From: Rhypophila decipiens
Lineage: Eukaryota > Ascomycota > Sordariomycetes > Sordariales > Naviculisporaceae
Length of the DNA stretch: 64,000 nucleotides
Reading direction: 5' to 3'
Assembly: GCA_033297075.1 (NCBI GenBank)
Contig: MU858094.1
Span: 62,001-126,000 of the forward strand
Positions 1-12,644 of this stretch are shown in pieces. The position numbers and the translations under genes were made by a program. The notes beneath the pieces are model-generated. The model saw only the letters and a program-made list of their open reading frames with translations. It was not told the origin of the DNA and ran no database searches. Within the stretch, counting starts at the first letter, position 1; every line of letters starts with the position of its first letter.

Positions 1-1547
1 CCGTCGCCGTGGCTTGCTCAGGGGCATCGGCGTCTTTCATCTCAACATCCTCCTCGCGCGTTTCCTCCAAACCCGGCGGGGGAAACCAAAAGTCCGGCCC
101 AAAATTCACCTCCACCGCGCCGCCCCGAAACACACTAACAGCAGGCGAATACCCCAACGACCCGTCATCAAGACACTCACGCCCGCTATTAGCGCTCTGC
201 TGCTGTAACTTTGACGCCGGCGGCAAAAAAGCCAGTAAATTCGTCCAGGGGGTACCCATCAACACTCCATTCCTATACACTTTGATATGACTCTTTGGTA
301 AAGTCCGTAAAGGCGCGAGAGCATGGTTCGGGTTCGGAGCCTCGGCCGACTTGGGCGCCATGGGTGACGGGTTCATCAAATCCTCCAGCTCCTTGGTCGG
401 GTGGTAATCTATCTTTTCGAAATAAATATTCGATTTAAATCGGATCGGCAGCCTGTCGCGTATAATATTCGGCGCCTCGATGCTCTTATCTGCTTCTTCG
501 TCCAAAAGATCAACAGCAGGGTTGAACTGCCCGTTGACGACCTTGCGATGGAGACTCTCGGAGGGCAGCTGGATCTCGAGCCCAATAACATCACCCTCGT
601 AAATGTCCTCTCCGGGGGGGAAGAAGTCCTTGGGTCGCGACATGTGCACCTTTTGTCCCTGGGCATCACGCAATCCGTAACTGTACGCGTCAAACCCGAC
701 TGGCGCGTCTAGGGGTGCCTCTCTGCGCGCAAAGCCGATCCTAACATGGCCGTGGGACAGAGGGTCGCCTTCTTTTCTCTCCTTGAGCATACCACGCGTG
801 ACTTTGCATTCCCAATACCACCGCCCTTCTCGGACCGCGACGTTTGCCCGCGACATTCTGAAGCCTTTGTCTGAGGTGACGTGTCGGCCTGCCTTGTCGA
901 AGTATATGTGCGAGGCTGTGTCTTCGAAACTCATGTGTACGCCATAGGGTTCTGGCTCGGTCTGGCGGTAGTAGAATATGGCGGGGAAGGCTGGGTCTGC
1001 GATGCAGTGTGTGTAGTGGTAGTTTTTTTTGTTGAAGACGCTACACAATTGTCAGTATAACAAGACTCGTGTACCGACGGGGAACGGCGACGTACTGTTC
1101 AGATGATTCGAAAAACTCAATCGACTGCCCATCAGGGCCCTGAACTTCATGGTGACTCGTAAAGACTGGACCGCGAGACTGCTCGAAGTCCGAAGGTTTG
1201 GGTGGCGCCAGGAGATATCGCATAGGCGCGAGCTCAGTGCCGGTCTGGTTCACTCGCTTCGGGTCCGGAGTTGATCTCGAGCTGTCCTGGCCGGCGGGAG
1301 CTGTGCCCTTGGCCTCCCGCTTCTTGAGCGAGTCCTTTTTGGCCCGCTTCTCTCGCGACATTGCTTGGGTTTCTTCTGGTGTCTGGATCTGGACTTGTGG
1401 TTTCTGTAGCGTCTTTGCGTCGGGGTTCAGAGGGGAGGGGACGGCGGGGACGTGGTCGTCTTCTAGGGTTCGTTTTGAAGGGATGGAGGGAGCAATTGCT
1501 GCCGAGGGAGTGTGGTCTCTCCGGGGAGAGCCATTGTCGGCGGCCAT
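1..1547 (-). CDS. bre2: COMPASS complex subunit Bre2/Ash2-like (C-terminally truncated by window edge)
   Basis: Bre2 (fission yeast Ash2) is a core subunit of the Set1/COMPASS histone H3 Lys4 methyltransferase in the nucleus. The model has exon 1 from 1547 to 1096 and exon 2 from 1040 off the left edge, with a 55-nt intron (donor GTACGT, acceptor TGTAG) that joins the reading frame exactly. The start is ATG 1547; an in-frame ATG at 1622 exists but adds only a poor 25-residue leader. Residues 1-105 are charged and disordered. From about residue 106 comes the family block MRYLLAPPKPSDF, then NKKNYHYTHCIADPAFPAI and a SPRY domain (GFRMSRANVAVREGRWYWEC, then GHVRIGFARREAPLDAPVGF and DAYSYGLRDAQGQKVHMSRP). 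After it come FEKIDYHPTKELEDLMNPSP and, near the cut, FRGGAVEVNFGPDFWFPPP. About 497 residues lie in the window, and the last few dozen are missing. It is divergent from cef1 with 705 bp between start codons. Confidence 0.93.
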
Positions 1548-2252
1548 TGTGCAAGCGCAAAAGCTAGAGACAAGCTTTGATGATTGGTCTGTTGGGACTT
1601 CGCTTTGTTTGCTACAGTACACGCTTTGACAGGCAAGCTGTTGACGGGCAGAATGATCGATTGCCGAATGCGCGAGAGGAGCCTAGAGCAGTGTCCAAGG
1701 ATGGATTGCACCTAGTTTGTTTTGGATGAAAGTTTCAAACACGACCATGTCGATTAGCTATTGTCATGATCGACAATGCGTATTTGTGATTTGAATAGTT
1801 GTTGCTGGAGTTGATCAGATTGAAGAACTCTTGAAATGATGCATTGAATACCGAGTCCCTGCTGGCGGAGCTTCTGCGACAGGCGTGGATTCGGAAGGCT
1901 GAACGGACGCGACCGAGGAGCCGACAGGGGTTGCGGCCCCACAGTGACGCCTCCCGGCACTGTGGAGACCACCTGTCTTGGGCGCTCCACGCACTGTTTG
2001 TCGCGATTTGGACCAAGCTCCCCTGTCTGCGGCTCGTGAATTTTCGATCCAAACAAAGTTACAGCCGCAACGAGAACCCCAACGGCAGCCCAGCTACGAA
2101 GAGAAAACTCCCAAATCACCACCACCACTCGGCCGTGCAACTTTCATCATCACGCTTTAATTTCTCTTCTACATCACTATCAGTCTCGGTACACGACTAC
2201 ATTCCGAGGTTGAAACCACCGATAGCGACCGCCCGACGGCAACACCGACAAA
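1548..2252. promoter_or_regulatory. Shared divergent promoter region of bre2 and cef1
   Basis: This is a 705-bp gap between two opposed start codons. Several open frames cross it on both strands, but none starts with a recognisable protein and all look like chance. It must hold both promoters and 5'UTRs. I see no TATA box I would defend. Confidence 0.6.
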
Positions 2253-4673
2253 ATGCCCGTCGTCAAGGGCGGCGTGTGGACAAACATCGAGGACGAAATC
2301 CTCAAGGCCTCGGTCAGCAAATATGGCCTCAACCAATGGGCCCGCGTGTCCTCCCTGCTCGCCAGAAAGACGCCAAAGCAATGCAAAGCGAGATGGAACG
2401 AGTGGCTAGACCCGAGCATCAAAAAGATCGAATGGAGCAAAGAGGAGGACGAGAAACTGCTGCACCTGGCCAAGTTGATGCCCACACAATGGCGCACCAT
2501 CGCCCCCATCGTCGGCAGAACCGCCAACCAGTGTCTCGAGCGCTACCAGAAGCTGCTCGATGAAGCCGAGCAGAGAGAAGCCTCGGCCCTGGGCCTGGCT
2601 GGTCCCGGAGGCGAAGCACATGCGCCGAGCGCCGACGATGTCCGCCGATTACGTCCTGGCGAGGTCGACCCGGACCCCGAGACCAAACCCGCACGCCCCG
2701 ACACCATCGACCTTGACGAAGATGAGAAGGAGATGCTCAGCGAGGCGCGTGCGCGTCTGGCCAATACCCAAGGAAAAAAAGCAAAGCGCAAGGCTCGAGA
2801 GAGACAGCAGGAAGAGTCCCGTCGGCTGGCGACTCTGCAGAAGCGGCGAGAGCTGAAGACGGCTGGCATCAATATCAAGGTACAGACACGGAAGAAGGGG
2901 CAGATGGACTACAACGCCGACATTCCTTTCGAGAAGAAGGCGGTTCCCGGCTTTTACGACACCAACGAAGAGATTCGACGAAACGAGTACCAGAAGGAAC
3001 ACTTTGATCCCAAGAAGCAGCAAGTGGGCAACAAACGAAAAGGGGACGAGGATGACGAGGCGGGTCGCAAGAAGAGAAAAGGCGACGGGCCCTCGGCATC
3101 GATCCAGGCCGCGCTCAAAGCTGGCCAGATGCAAAAGATCAGGGAGGCAGAGCAGAGCAGCAAGCGGAGAGCGCTGGTGTTGCCAGCGCCTCAGGTTGGC
3201 GAGGGAGAGTTGGACGAGATTGTCAAGATGGGCATGATTGGCGAGCGTGCGAACAATATGGCGCGCGAGACCGACAACGACGCTACCCGCGGCCTGGTAA
3301 ACAACTACACGGCTCTGAACACCAATCAGCCGATCCGCACGCCCATGGCCCCAGCCCAGGAGGACCATATCGCCAACGAGATCCGTAATATCCGGGCGCT
3401 GACAGAGACGCAGTCATCGCTGCTGGGCGGGGAGAATACACCCCTCCACGAGGGAGCAGGATCTACAGGTTTCGACTCGGTGGCCCCGCGGAAGCAGGTC
3501 ATGGCGACACCCAACCCACTGGCGACTCCTCTAAGAAGTGGAATGAATGGTGTCGGCGCTACGCCTCTACGGGCTGGCCAAACTCCGATGCGCACACCGC
3601 GCGACAACTTTGCTCTAAATGCTGCCGATAAAGAAATGTCCATGGTCGGGGGCACACCTCGGGACATCAGGATGGCCCAGCTGTCTCAGCAGCATCTTCT
3701 CAAGCAGCGTCTCTCTTCTCTTCCCAAGCCAAAAGAGACGGAGTGGGAGTTTGAGCTGCCGGAGCAGCAGGAGGAGCCAAAGACGGCAGAGCAGCTCGAG
3801 GAGGATGCTGCGGAGCGGGATCGCAGGGAACGGGCGATACGAGAGGCTCAGGAGCTGCTGGAGCGCAAGAGACGGACCCAGGTCATGCAGCGGCATCTCC
3901 CCCGGCCAGTGGCGGTGGATTACAAGTCGCTGATTGAGGATTCTAAGCGGGTGGATGACCCCGCGCAGGCGTTGATTGCTCGCGAGGCTGCGCTGCTTAT
4001 TGCAAATGATGCGGCCCGGTATCCTCTTCCGGGGGCCAATCCAGCGGCGGCTGCAGCCCCGGTCAGTTTGGCACAGATCGAGGACAGGGAGTTGGCCGAG
4101 GCGAAGCTTCAGATCTTGATGGAGGTCAAGGGGAAGGCTTTGCCCGACGAGATTCAGGCCCTGTGGGAAAAGGAGATTAATAGCAAGAGCAATTCGTTGC
4201 TTCTCGGCCTGGGGTGCTACGATGACGACGACGAGGAGGATCAAGTGGCTATTGCGCAGACTACGCTTGATGTATGTTGTCCACCATCTTTCCCTTCCCA
4301 TTCATCTGATATGAGTACTAACAAGCCACAACAGAGCGTCCTAGAAACTATCATCACCTCAGCAGAAGCAGGAAACAAGACTGAAAAGAAATTGAATCTT
4401 CATCTTGGCGGGTATAAAAACCGCGCAGAGATGCTCAAGAAGAAGATTGCCGAAGCGCACGAGGCGCTGGAGAAGGCCACCGCTGCGTTGGGCGGCTTCA
4501 CTGTCTTGCAAGCGTCCGAGACGGCGGCTATCAGGAATAGACTGAATGCCTTGAGAGCCGAGGTCGGTTTTGTGAGCACAAGGGAGAGAGAAGCCCAGGA
4601 GGCGTATCGGCGGACGAGGGACGAACTGGCTGAGTTGAGTATTAATGCGGGGGTTATGAATGGGGTTCACTAG
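2253..4673 (+). CDS. cef1: Pre-mRNA-splicing factor Cef1/Cdc5 (Myb-repeat, Prp19 complex)
   Basis: Cef1/Cdc5 is a core component of the Prp19-associated (NineTeen) complex in the activated spliceosome. Two Myb/SANT repeats start at the first residue: [20 protein letters not shown] with [13 protein letters not shown], and then [20 protein letters not shown] with [20 protein letters not shown], about residues 5-105. Then follow a basic, charged stretch of the kind found in Cdc5 ([39 protein letters not shown]), TP-rich phosphosite-like repeats ([22 protein letters not shown]) and a C-terminal coiled-coil region. One in-frame 63-nt intron at 4272-4334 (donor GTATGT, perfect branch TACTAAC, acceptor ACAG) interrupts TTLD/SVLETI. 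Without it, 21 unlikely residues would be inserted. The spliced product is 785 residues, a normal length for the family. The start is the ATG of MPVVKGGVW, which matches the usual N-terminus. Confidence 0.96.
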   Translation: MPVVKGGVWTNIEDEILKASVSKYGLNQWARVSSLLARKTPKQCKARWNEWLDPSIKKIEWSKEEDEKLLHLAKLMPTQWRTIAPIVGRTANQCLERYQKLLDEAEQREASALGLAGPGGEAHAPSADDVRRLRPGEVDPDPETKPARPDTIDLDEDEKEMLSEARARLANTQGKKAKRKARERQQEESRRLATLQKRRELKTAGINIKVQTRKKGQMDYNADIPFEKKAVPGFYDTNEEIRRNEYQKEHFDPKKQQVGNKRKGDEDDEAGRKKRKGDGPSASIQAALKAGQMQKIREAEQSSKRRALVLPAPQVGEGELDEIVKMGMIGERANNMARETDNDATRGLVNNYTALNTNQPIRTPMAPAQEDHIANEIRNIRALTETQSSLLGGENTPLHEGAGSTGFDSVAPRKQVMATPNPLATPLRSGMNGVGATPLRAGQTPMRTPRDNFALNAADKEMSMVGGTPRDIRMAQLSQQHLLKQRLSSLPKPKETEWEFELPEQQEEPKTAEQLEEDAAERDRRERAIREAQELLERKRRTQVMQRHLPRPVAVDYKSLIEDSKRVDDPAQALIAREAALLIANDAARYPLPGANPAAAAAPVSLAQIEDRELAEAKLQILMEVKGKALPDEIQALWEKEINSKSNSLLLGLGCYDDDDEEDQVAIAQTTLDVCCPPSFPSHSSDMSTNKPQQSVLETIITSAEAGNKTEKKLNLHLGGYKNRAEMLKKKIAEAHEALEKATAALGGFTVLQASETAAIRNRLNALRAEVGFVSTREREAQEAYRRTRDELAELSINAGVMNGVH

Positions 4674-5243
4674 GGGACGTGTAGGTCTAAAGATGGCGTT
4701 GCGTTACTGGACTTTGGGTGGGGAATATTTTATGTATTATTCAAGCAAATAGAATGACATTCGGCTTGGCTCAGGGGGGGACGCCAGACAGCCGGGCTAC
4801 TACCGGAATGGATATAGGTACGTACGTTGCAAACCTACCGACCAACCTTGAGGGCATGACGATATTACCGTAGCGGAATGCCATTACTTATCAACTGTTG
4901 TTACAAGGGAAGTTTCTTGTGACTGATGAAGTAAGTATATCCCGCCCAAGGCGCCCTTTTCCTCATTTCCGTTTCACCACCTATTATTTATTGACTCACT
5001 CAGCCAAGAATAAAGCCATCGTCAAATATATTACATGTAGAATTACAAAGCCCATCATCCACCGTCATGATGCCATCGAATCCGAGCAGTTCCCGCTGCT
5101 GCTGTACCGTACCGTCCTCCTATTCACTCGCCCCATAATCACACCACCAAAGGGTCAAGTGTCTGCTATGTATGTACATACTCAACCCAGCCCCCATTTC
5201 TTCCGTATCAAACTCGTATACTCGGCGGTCGGGACCTACCAGT
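4674..5243. other. Convergent intergenic region between cef1 and the MFS transporter gene
   Basis: This 570-bp stretch receives the 3' ends of two converging genes. It is moderately AT-rich and has short frames without coding character. No RNA gene or repeat was seen. Confidence 0.6.
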
Positions 5244-7796
5244 TCAAGTCCTCCTCCTCAACCGAGGCAACTCAACCCTCAAAATCACAAACCAACTAAC
5301 AACCGCCAACCCAACACAAGCAGCGAAACACACCCGCAAAGCAGACTCATAACTCTGCACGACTTGTTCTTGATAGACCGGATCCAAGTCCCTGATGGCT
5401 TCGACCGAGCGACGCACTTCGTTGATGACATACTCTTTTATCCCCGGCGGACCTTGCACGTTGATATCCAAAAAATACCAGAGGCTGTTTTGGACTATCA
5501 ATGAAGAAAGGGATACGCCCAGGACCATGCCCAGCGAGCGGACTAGGATTAGAGTACTGGTTATTACTGCTTTGGGTGCACGTGCTGCGGGGGGGCTTTT
5601 TCTTTTTTGGTTCTGCAGTAGTAGTAGTTTTGGGTTGTTGGTTGGTGATTCTTCTGGTGCTGCTGGTGGTGAGTCAAGAGTTGGATCGGGAACGGCGAGG
5701 ATGGAGACGGATGTGGCCGTGTATTGGAAGCCCATGCCGCTGTGGGTGGGTATTAGCACGAGGACGTAGGTCCATGAGGGCCAGGAGCGCTGGAGAGATG
5801 ATAGGCAAAGGGTGCCGAAGATTATGAGCGTTGTTCCTGTCACGAGGGGCCATTTCAGGCGCCGGGTCGAGGTTATTAGGAGTCCGGTTGCTGCCCCGGC
5901 CGAGGAAGAGACCAGGGAGCAGGTTAGGAGGCGTAGACCGGATGTTGTTGCTGAGGAGAGGAGGACGCCTTGGAAGAATAGGGGTCTGTTTTGTTTTACT
6001 GCAGTGTTAGTTGCCGGGGTGATGAAGGGTAGAGAGAGAGAGACTTGCACGTTAAAGAGCACGGTACTGCTTATCATGGCGGCGATGGCGTTGCCGAGAA
6101 GGAGATTCCTGTGTGGAGAGAGCCTGACCAGACGAAGCGGCATTATGGGCTTGACTGCTTTGGCTTCCACGTGTAGGAATAACGGGAAGAAGACGGCAAA
6201 GCATGCGAGAGAGGATATCACGTATGGATCGGACCCTAAAGGCAGACGAACGACGCAAGTTAGCAAGGCAAGCTGCTGGCAAAGAAAAGAAGAACTTACA
6301 AGGCAACACGTTCCCGCCCAGACTCTGTTGCAATCACACACACACACAAGTCAAGTCAGCAGGCCGTTCAACATCAAAAAAGAGACAAACGAGAGCCAGG
6401 TACTTACCAACCCCAAGATCAAGAAAGTAATACTCAAACTCAACAACACACTTCCCGCGTAATCAAACCCCCTCATAGCCTCTCTCAGCCCCATACCACG
6501 TCCATCACGCCCATCAAGCCCCAACCCCCCAGGAATCGTCAAAGCCGTCACCCCAAGCCCAGCCAACAAAAGCGGCACCTGAACCCCAAACTCCCACCTC
6601 CAGCCCAAATAATCCGCCATCAGTCCCCCCAGCGCAGCGCCCGACATGGACCCAACCCCAAAAACAACATTAATCCAACTCTGAAACGTCCCCCGGTTCT
6701 CAATCGGCACGAGATCCCCAACCATGATATTCGCCAGCGCTATCGTCCCCCCCGCGCCGAGCCCACACACCGCCCGTGCAACAATGAAACTCGTCATGCT
6801 GGTAGCGAGAGCACACCATACAGTCGCCACAATAAAAACAACCACCGAGATAATATACGGCGTCTTGCGACCGATGGCGTCGGAGAGACCGCCCACAAAG
6901 GGCTGGAACGAGGTGGAGGTTAGGAGGAAAGCGGTTGATAGCCACGAGGCCGAGTTGGAGGCGTCAAAGTACGAGGTTATTATCGGGTGGGAGGATGCCA
7001 TTATTGTGCTGTCGAACCACGAGACAAAGTGGACTGTCATTACGCCGAGGAAGAGCACCCAGAAGCGCGCGGGGGAGACGCCGCATAGGTAGGGGGATTG
7101 TGGTTCGTCGGAGGAGGATTTTGGGTGGTGGTCGCTTGTCAAGCAATAGGTTGAGGAACCTGAGGAAGAGGATGGTGCGTTGGGGGCTTCTTGGAGGAGG
7201 AGGGGTGTTTCTTCGTCGACGGGAATGGGTCGCACTTGGTCTTGTCCTTGATCGAGGTCGTCGTCGTCCATGGTGTTGTAGGCTTGTTGGTTGGATTCTT
7301 CTTCGGGTGATGATGATGATGATGATGCTGCTCTCGTGCTGTTACTGCCGAGAGTCCTTGCAGTTGCGGCGGAGCCAACACTACCTCTCCTCGTCCGATT
7401 TCTGATGTGGTGGACCACTGGCTCTGGCTCCGGTGCCAGGCCCAGTCCCAGACCTCCAGCGGCCGATGGGAGGGACCTCGAAAGCATGGCTTCGAATTCA
7501 TCGGGGCCGATGTCCTGGTAAACTCTGCTGCCATGGCTGTCTTCATGATTGGAGCTTAATATGTGGTGCTGGTTTTCCATATCAAGGTGGTCACACTCAT
7601 ATTGTCCGCGACGGCGAGTGTCAGTGCTGGTCCGGGAGGTAGTACAGCCGTTGTGCTCCCTGTACCGAGTGGCCGGGTGCGTATCTGGATATGGATCTTC
7701 CCGGTCTACCGGGTCCGGCCGAGCATCAGAGTCGGCTGAAGATGTGGATTCCTCAGCAATTAAATTGGAGGCCATGGCTTTCTTTTCCAGCATCAA
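5244..7796 (-). CDS. MFS transporter, DHA/14-TM type (Vba/Fnx1-like)
   Basis: A drug:H+ antiporter-family transporter, resembling vacuolar basic amino acid or multidrug permeases of fungi; substrate and membrane are not shown by sequence. The model has exons 7796-6408, 6324-6300 (25 nt), 6235-6049 and 5985-5244, giving 780 residues. The introns are 6325-6407 and 6236-6299, and a probable GC-AG intron at 5986-6048. Splicing yields LGLSLGGNVLPWSDPYVISS and FNVPLFFQGVLL, both typical of this family. Residues 1 to about 255 are hydrophilic, Ser-, Asp- and Glu-rich. TM1 starts near ARFWVLFLGVMTVHFVSWFD; MFS motif A is GGLSDAIGRKTPY, and GVGSMSGAALGGLMADYLGW follows. A long polar loop (PPAAPEESPTNNPKLLLLQN) sits late in the C-terminal half. 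The start could be ATG 7796 or 7775 (MASNLIAEE); the difference is seven residues. Confidence 0.88.
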
Positions 7797-9602
7797 AGCA
7801 AGACCGATTCACCTTGGCGAAGAAAAGAGTAGGAAAGAAATGAAAAGAGAACTGGAACAAGAAAAACAACGGAAAGAAGGAACAAAAAAGAAACCAACCC
7901 GAGTGTACAGATCCAGATATCAGTCCAGGACTCGGAGATGCAAAAGGGTTTTGGACGGAGAAAATTAGGAGGAAAAGGAGATTTGACTCGGCCAGATTCA
8001 TCTACTTAAGAATACAATCAGACCGATGAGCAAGTGATCAAGGCAAATGAATCATTCATGTCTCTGTTTTCGTTTTGCCAGTTCATCCAGTCAGGCAAGC
8101 CACAGAGACACACACTTGGACTCGGCGACCTCGCCGTGATGATCGCCTTGTTCTCCTGCCGGCCAAGACATAGCGTCGGCGATGAATGGAAAAGGCGAAA
8201 TAAGTATGTGCATTTACGTGATGGCATTGTGTCATGTCCTGTGAGACATGATGCAAATCTGTAATTGATCAATCTGGCACGACTCTGACGGCTCGTTCCG
8301 AAGGTTGTTCAAGCTTTTGCTTGTTACCATCAGCGAACAAAGTCCACCGGGCTGATATGTACATCGACGTTTGCTTATTAGCTTCGAATCAACTCGGGCC
8401 AAGGGCCTGGTCAGGAGGAAATCTAGGGCCCATCGTGTGTGTATTTTTGATGTTGACAAAGGCAAGTATTCTTCCACCTGGTCTGCATTCAACTTCAACT
8501 CGCCATACATGGTTCGGCTGTTTCCGAGATCAACGTCTACTTGATTCGACGTGTTGACACCTTCGTGATGCTCCTTTCCATCTTGTCAAAGGGAAAAAAA
8601 AGGAGCCCATCTAGTACGACCGTGGTGTATTTTTGTCTCATTCAAGGGTCCCGCGGGTTTCTCGTGCTCCAGTGACCTGTCGTGTCATGGTTCCACGGGG
8701 TCTGGCCGGACCCTCCTTGTGCCATGTTCCACAACCTGATATTGATGTACGTAAAAGTATGTGGTGTTCGATTGGCTTTCTTTGCCCCTCGACTTTTCAC
8801 TCTTCAGCTGCTCACTCGGTCGTATTAGAATATTCGAGGAAAAATCTGCAGTCCGCCGTCGGATCTTGTTCGAGTATCCACGCCCATCACCTGATATGAC
8901 TGGCTGCGGCCTCCACCACTGTATGTATATACATGGTCGTGATCTGCCTAGCTTTTCTGCTACCGGTAGATGACCAAGAACACCCAAGAGGCTGGCTCCC
9001 ATCTATATAAGGGACCGCGATATGAAATGAAGCTGCATACTACTGCTGTACAAAGGCCGCGGCATCTCTGACAGATGGCATCATTGCAGCAGTTCATATC
9101 AAGACATGATTATTGCCTTATTATCTCGATTGAAACAGATAATTTTACCTAAAAATGTTGTGGAGTGTAGATCAGCAGATCACTGCAGCATTGAATAAAA
9201 TCTGGTCGTCTGTCTTGCGTCTTGCGGCTCCTTCCGTCTTGATATAATTCATGCAGCAATCCATAGTAACCATTGACGATAATGAAGAACAGGTTGGCAG
9301 AAAACATGCCACTCCGTGCTGAGACCTGCGTCGATTAGCTCGACAGGAACGGAGATGATGTGCTCAACGTCGGGGAAAGGCCGTCAAAGAAGCTCGATGT
9401 GAGAATGAGTTTCGCGTCCCCAAGATCGTTATGCCGCACAGCATACTCGGTGTGAAGCACTGCATGTCAAACCCCCGATAGTTTTCGAAAGATGTATTAT
9501 TACCTAGATATTCTCTCGCCTTCCTCCCTCTTGTATGATTCCAAGACGGGAATCATACAAAGCATCGCCTTAGACAATGCAAATAATGATAAACGGTCCC
9601 CA
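7797..9602. other. Intergenic region, no gene recognised
   Basis: This 1.8-kb stretch is upstream of the MFS gene and downstream of the hexokinase gene. Only short scattered frames occur. It must contain the MFS promoter near 7800-8100. I see no RNA gene or repeat in it. Confidence 0.55.
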
Positions 9603-11374
9603 TCACGCCCCTTTAGCCACATCCTCCCCCTGTACGACCTGACTCCCCAACGCAGCTGGAACCAAGATGCCCGCTCCCGTAATCCCCCCGTCATGACAGG
9701 GACTCAAGACGACCCGAATAGGGGGAAATGGGCCAAAATCTCGTTCAAGTATCTCGTCAATGAATCTCTGTGTGTCGGCCAGATAATTCTGGAAGTACTG
9801 GATACAACCGCCCGTGTAACCAACCGCCAGCTCTGTAACGACACCTTGACCAGAGGCTGGCATCTCGCCCGCACATTTGAGCAAAGCAATTGTTGAAGCA
9901 GCCACAATCCCCGCCGCTCTCGCCTCAATGACGTGGGCTATTTGGTATAGTGCGTCTGCCAGCTCAGGCGTCCATTCCACGTCGTCGTTGGCTGTTTTTA
10001 ACGGAAATTCTCTTGTAAGTTGTGACACCATGTCGCCTTTCGGACTGTCCGGGTAGAAGTGGCTGATAAAGGTCGTCGTTAGACCAAAGCGCTGTTGTAG
10101 TCTGTTGGGCAACCTGTCTAGTATCGGCCCTCCCATCGTGTTGAGGTAGTCCATAAAAATCAACCGTGCTAGCTCCCCGAGGTATCGGCCCGCCGTCATG
10201 TACTCTAGTGGTTGGAAACCGGGCACCTCACCGGCCCGGTCGAGTTCTTGGTCCCAGCGCGTGATCAGCTTGCACTTGTGTAGAGGTGGTGCGGACCCGT
10301 TGATGCTCCATTCTGTGTTTACTGCGATTCTGACGTCTGAAGTTTCGTAGTCTGGTGTCACACTTACAGAACCACGTCGTTTCTTTGTTCCCAAGGTACT
10401 GAGCTTGAGAGGAATTGTAGCATTACATCCCGTGCCGACGATGAGCCCCATGACAGCCTTCTGGTGAGGCTGGGCGGGATACTGATGTATAAAAGACACC
10501 AGGGTAGATACAGCGTCGTTCGATATAGCAGCGATTTGGATCTTTGGTAGGTTTGGTGTCCTATTCTTCTCGTAGCCCTTGAGTAGCTGCATGCCCAGAT
10601 TCAGGTCCGAGGTGATGGCAAAGCCTTTCCCCATGAACATGAGTGTCGCCTCGGAGAGAGACCGCTGCTCCATCGGAAAGCTAAACGTGATTCCCATGGG
10701 GATCCTGGTCTCGGGATCGAGCCCAAACGCCTCGCGGCCATCGCGTACTACCTCGGCGATGCGGCTGCCGATCCAATCAAACAGCATGTCCGAGTTTTCG
10801 CTTTTCAGGTGTTCTTGTATCGGCCATGATTGCTCGAGGAGTCTTTTGACACGATGTGAGGCAGCCTTGTCGTCGGCGTCGTCTCCCGGAATACCATGAT
10901 CCGAGAATGCTTCAGCTGGACTGGGCCTGGCACCTACGAGCTCGACGAAGCCGACTCGTAAATTCGTTCCGCCGCTAGAAATGGGGTTACTAGGTTGTTG
11001 TTAAGCCGGTAGAAGCCACCGTGACTTACATGTCTATTGCTAGGTAGCTGAACAGAGGTATTAGTTAGATGGTGGGCTGTAATATGTTTGTGTATTTACT
11101 TGAGAATGGTGACACTGTCGTGAGGCAGGCATGGTTACGGGTACTGTGTCAAAGGAAGATGAGAATGGATAACAAGTACTCACCGGCCACCCTTCCGACT
11201 AGCCCCGGCCCTCATTATGGATTCCGAGATGGGAGTCGGCAGAAACTGGTCCTCTGATTCTTTGCATAACTTCTCAAAGGTACCTGTCATCTCTCGCGTA
11301 AGCTCCAGTAACAGATCGGGGCTGACAGCCAGCGGCTTCAGGAATCCGTCCAGAACCGTCGTGCCACATCCCAT
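9603..11374 (-). CDS. Hexokinase-family sugar kinase (possibly GlcNAc-kinase-like)
   Basis: The protein transfers the ATP gamma-phosphate to a hexose or amino sugar in the cytosol. The model has exons 11374-11184, 11047-11030 (only 18 nt) and 10974-9603, giving 526 residues. The tiny exon supplies the middle of GRYLAIDIGGTNLRVGFVEL, the phosphate-1 motif of the actin-like ATPase fold. Further on come the sugar-binding segment MGITFSFPMEQRSLSEATL with GKGFAITSDLNLG, the catalytic-Asp region ISNDAVSTLVSF, the glycine-rich GLIVGTGCNATI, NTEWSINGS, and the adenosine segment CHDGGITGAGILVPAAL. All key residues seem present, so it is probably active rather than a regulatory pseudokinase. DIGGTNLRVGFVEL and the divergent FSFPMEQ suggest the hexokinase-like or N-acetylglucosamine kinase branch rather than the main glucose enzyme. 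No GlcNAc-cluster neighbours support that, so the substrate stays open. Confidence 0.9.
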
Positions 11375-12644
11375 GGTGAAGATGCAGTCTATAAGTGCTG
11401 GGATTATAAGTGCGTGACTGGATGCGGCTGCTCAAGGACAGCTAATACACCTCTGTTCGACGTCGATAGGTTCTAGGATGTAGGTGGATGAGCAGAAGAT
11501 GGAAAAGGTATTACTGGTAGGGAAAGAGGCTTAGGTTCTAGAAGTATCTTTGTAAGACTCCAAGGGACTAGATACACATGATCAAGAGGCAGGGATGAAA
11601 TGAACCAAAAAAAATGATATTTTGCTGACGCTCATTCCCGATGTCACGTATCTTCGAGTCAACATCGATTGTTTCATTCATAGAGGTACCTTGCCGCCCG
11701 TCCATCGTATCGGGTAGATTGGACATGCTTCGACCCGACTGGCCAAGACCTTCTTTCTCCTTTCCATTGCCTCGTCAGTCAGCTGTTGGGAAAGAGGACC
11801 TAGAATCACATCAAAATGTATCCCAAACGGGAAGGGGACTTCTTCTTTCTTTGATCCACCAACAGAAGGAACGCTGGAGAATCAAGGAAAACGGCCTGAC
11901 TCTCCTGCCAGTGGGATCCATCAGTGACGCGGTTCGTGTTGCGGGGTTGTTATAGGAGGGGCTGTAGGGCAGCAGCGGAGTCAGCCGTCGAGTGCGCCCT
12001 GAAGGGCTCCCCTGTTACTACCCCTGTATTGATCGGCCGCATGGCAATTCCATGGTTGTTCTTCGGCAGGGGACCTTTGGGCCCTGCTTCGTCTGAACTT
12101 TATGTTTCTTGTATGGATACGTACGAATAGGGGATACAGGCCGATATACTACCTTTACGATTACGCCATATCACATATATTGGATTTGATGCAAGATAGA
12201 CTCGGCTGCGCACGAGTGTGCATCGAGCAAGATGCTATTGGGAGTTATCCTCCTAGCGAGCGCTTCTAGAATATGGTCAGTACATGAAAAAGTGCTTGAC
12301 ACTTAGGGCCGTAGTACCGTCACGGGTATTGGCGGTACGGAGATGCTGCATCGGGACACCCACGATAAGATAAGCGCTGTTCTTTATGCGAGGCTAGGTC
12401 ATCCATGTCGTCTTTGACCTCCGTCACGACGCCATCAACCACCACTCCAACCCACGTCTCAGCTCTTCCGTCGAGAATATCCATCCCACCCACTTCCACT
12501 TATTTACTTGCGCATGTTTATTTTCTTGCCGCAGCCACAAGGTTAATATTCCCACCATCATCGTTACCGGGCAACCTTTGCAGTAAGGAGCCACAGCCGC
12601 GCCATCAGTACGCCAACCCGATATACCCGAACCCAGATCAAGTT
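11375..12644. other. Divergent intergenic region between the kinase and GILT-like genes
   Basis: About 1.27 kb lies between opposed start codons and holds both promoters. An in-frame upstream ATG at 12405 could extend the GILT-like protein by 80 residues of low-complexity sequence. I consider it 5'UTR. Nothing else is recognised. Confidence 0.55.

Noticed and set aside
2649..4301. Minus-strand frames of 228-239 codons
   Set aside because: Antisense to cef1, which is certain; leucine-rich nonsense product.
12405..12644. 80-residue N-terminal extension of the GILT-like protein
   Set aside because: In frame, but Thr/Ser/Pro-rich 5'UTR-like sequence; ATG 12645 directly precedes a normal charged leader and signal-anchor.
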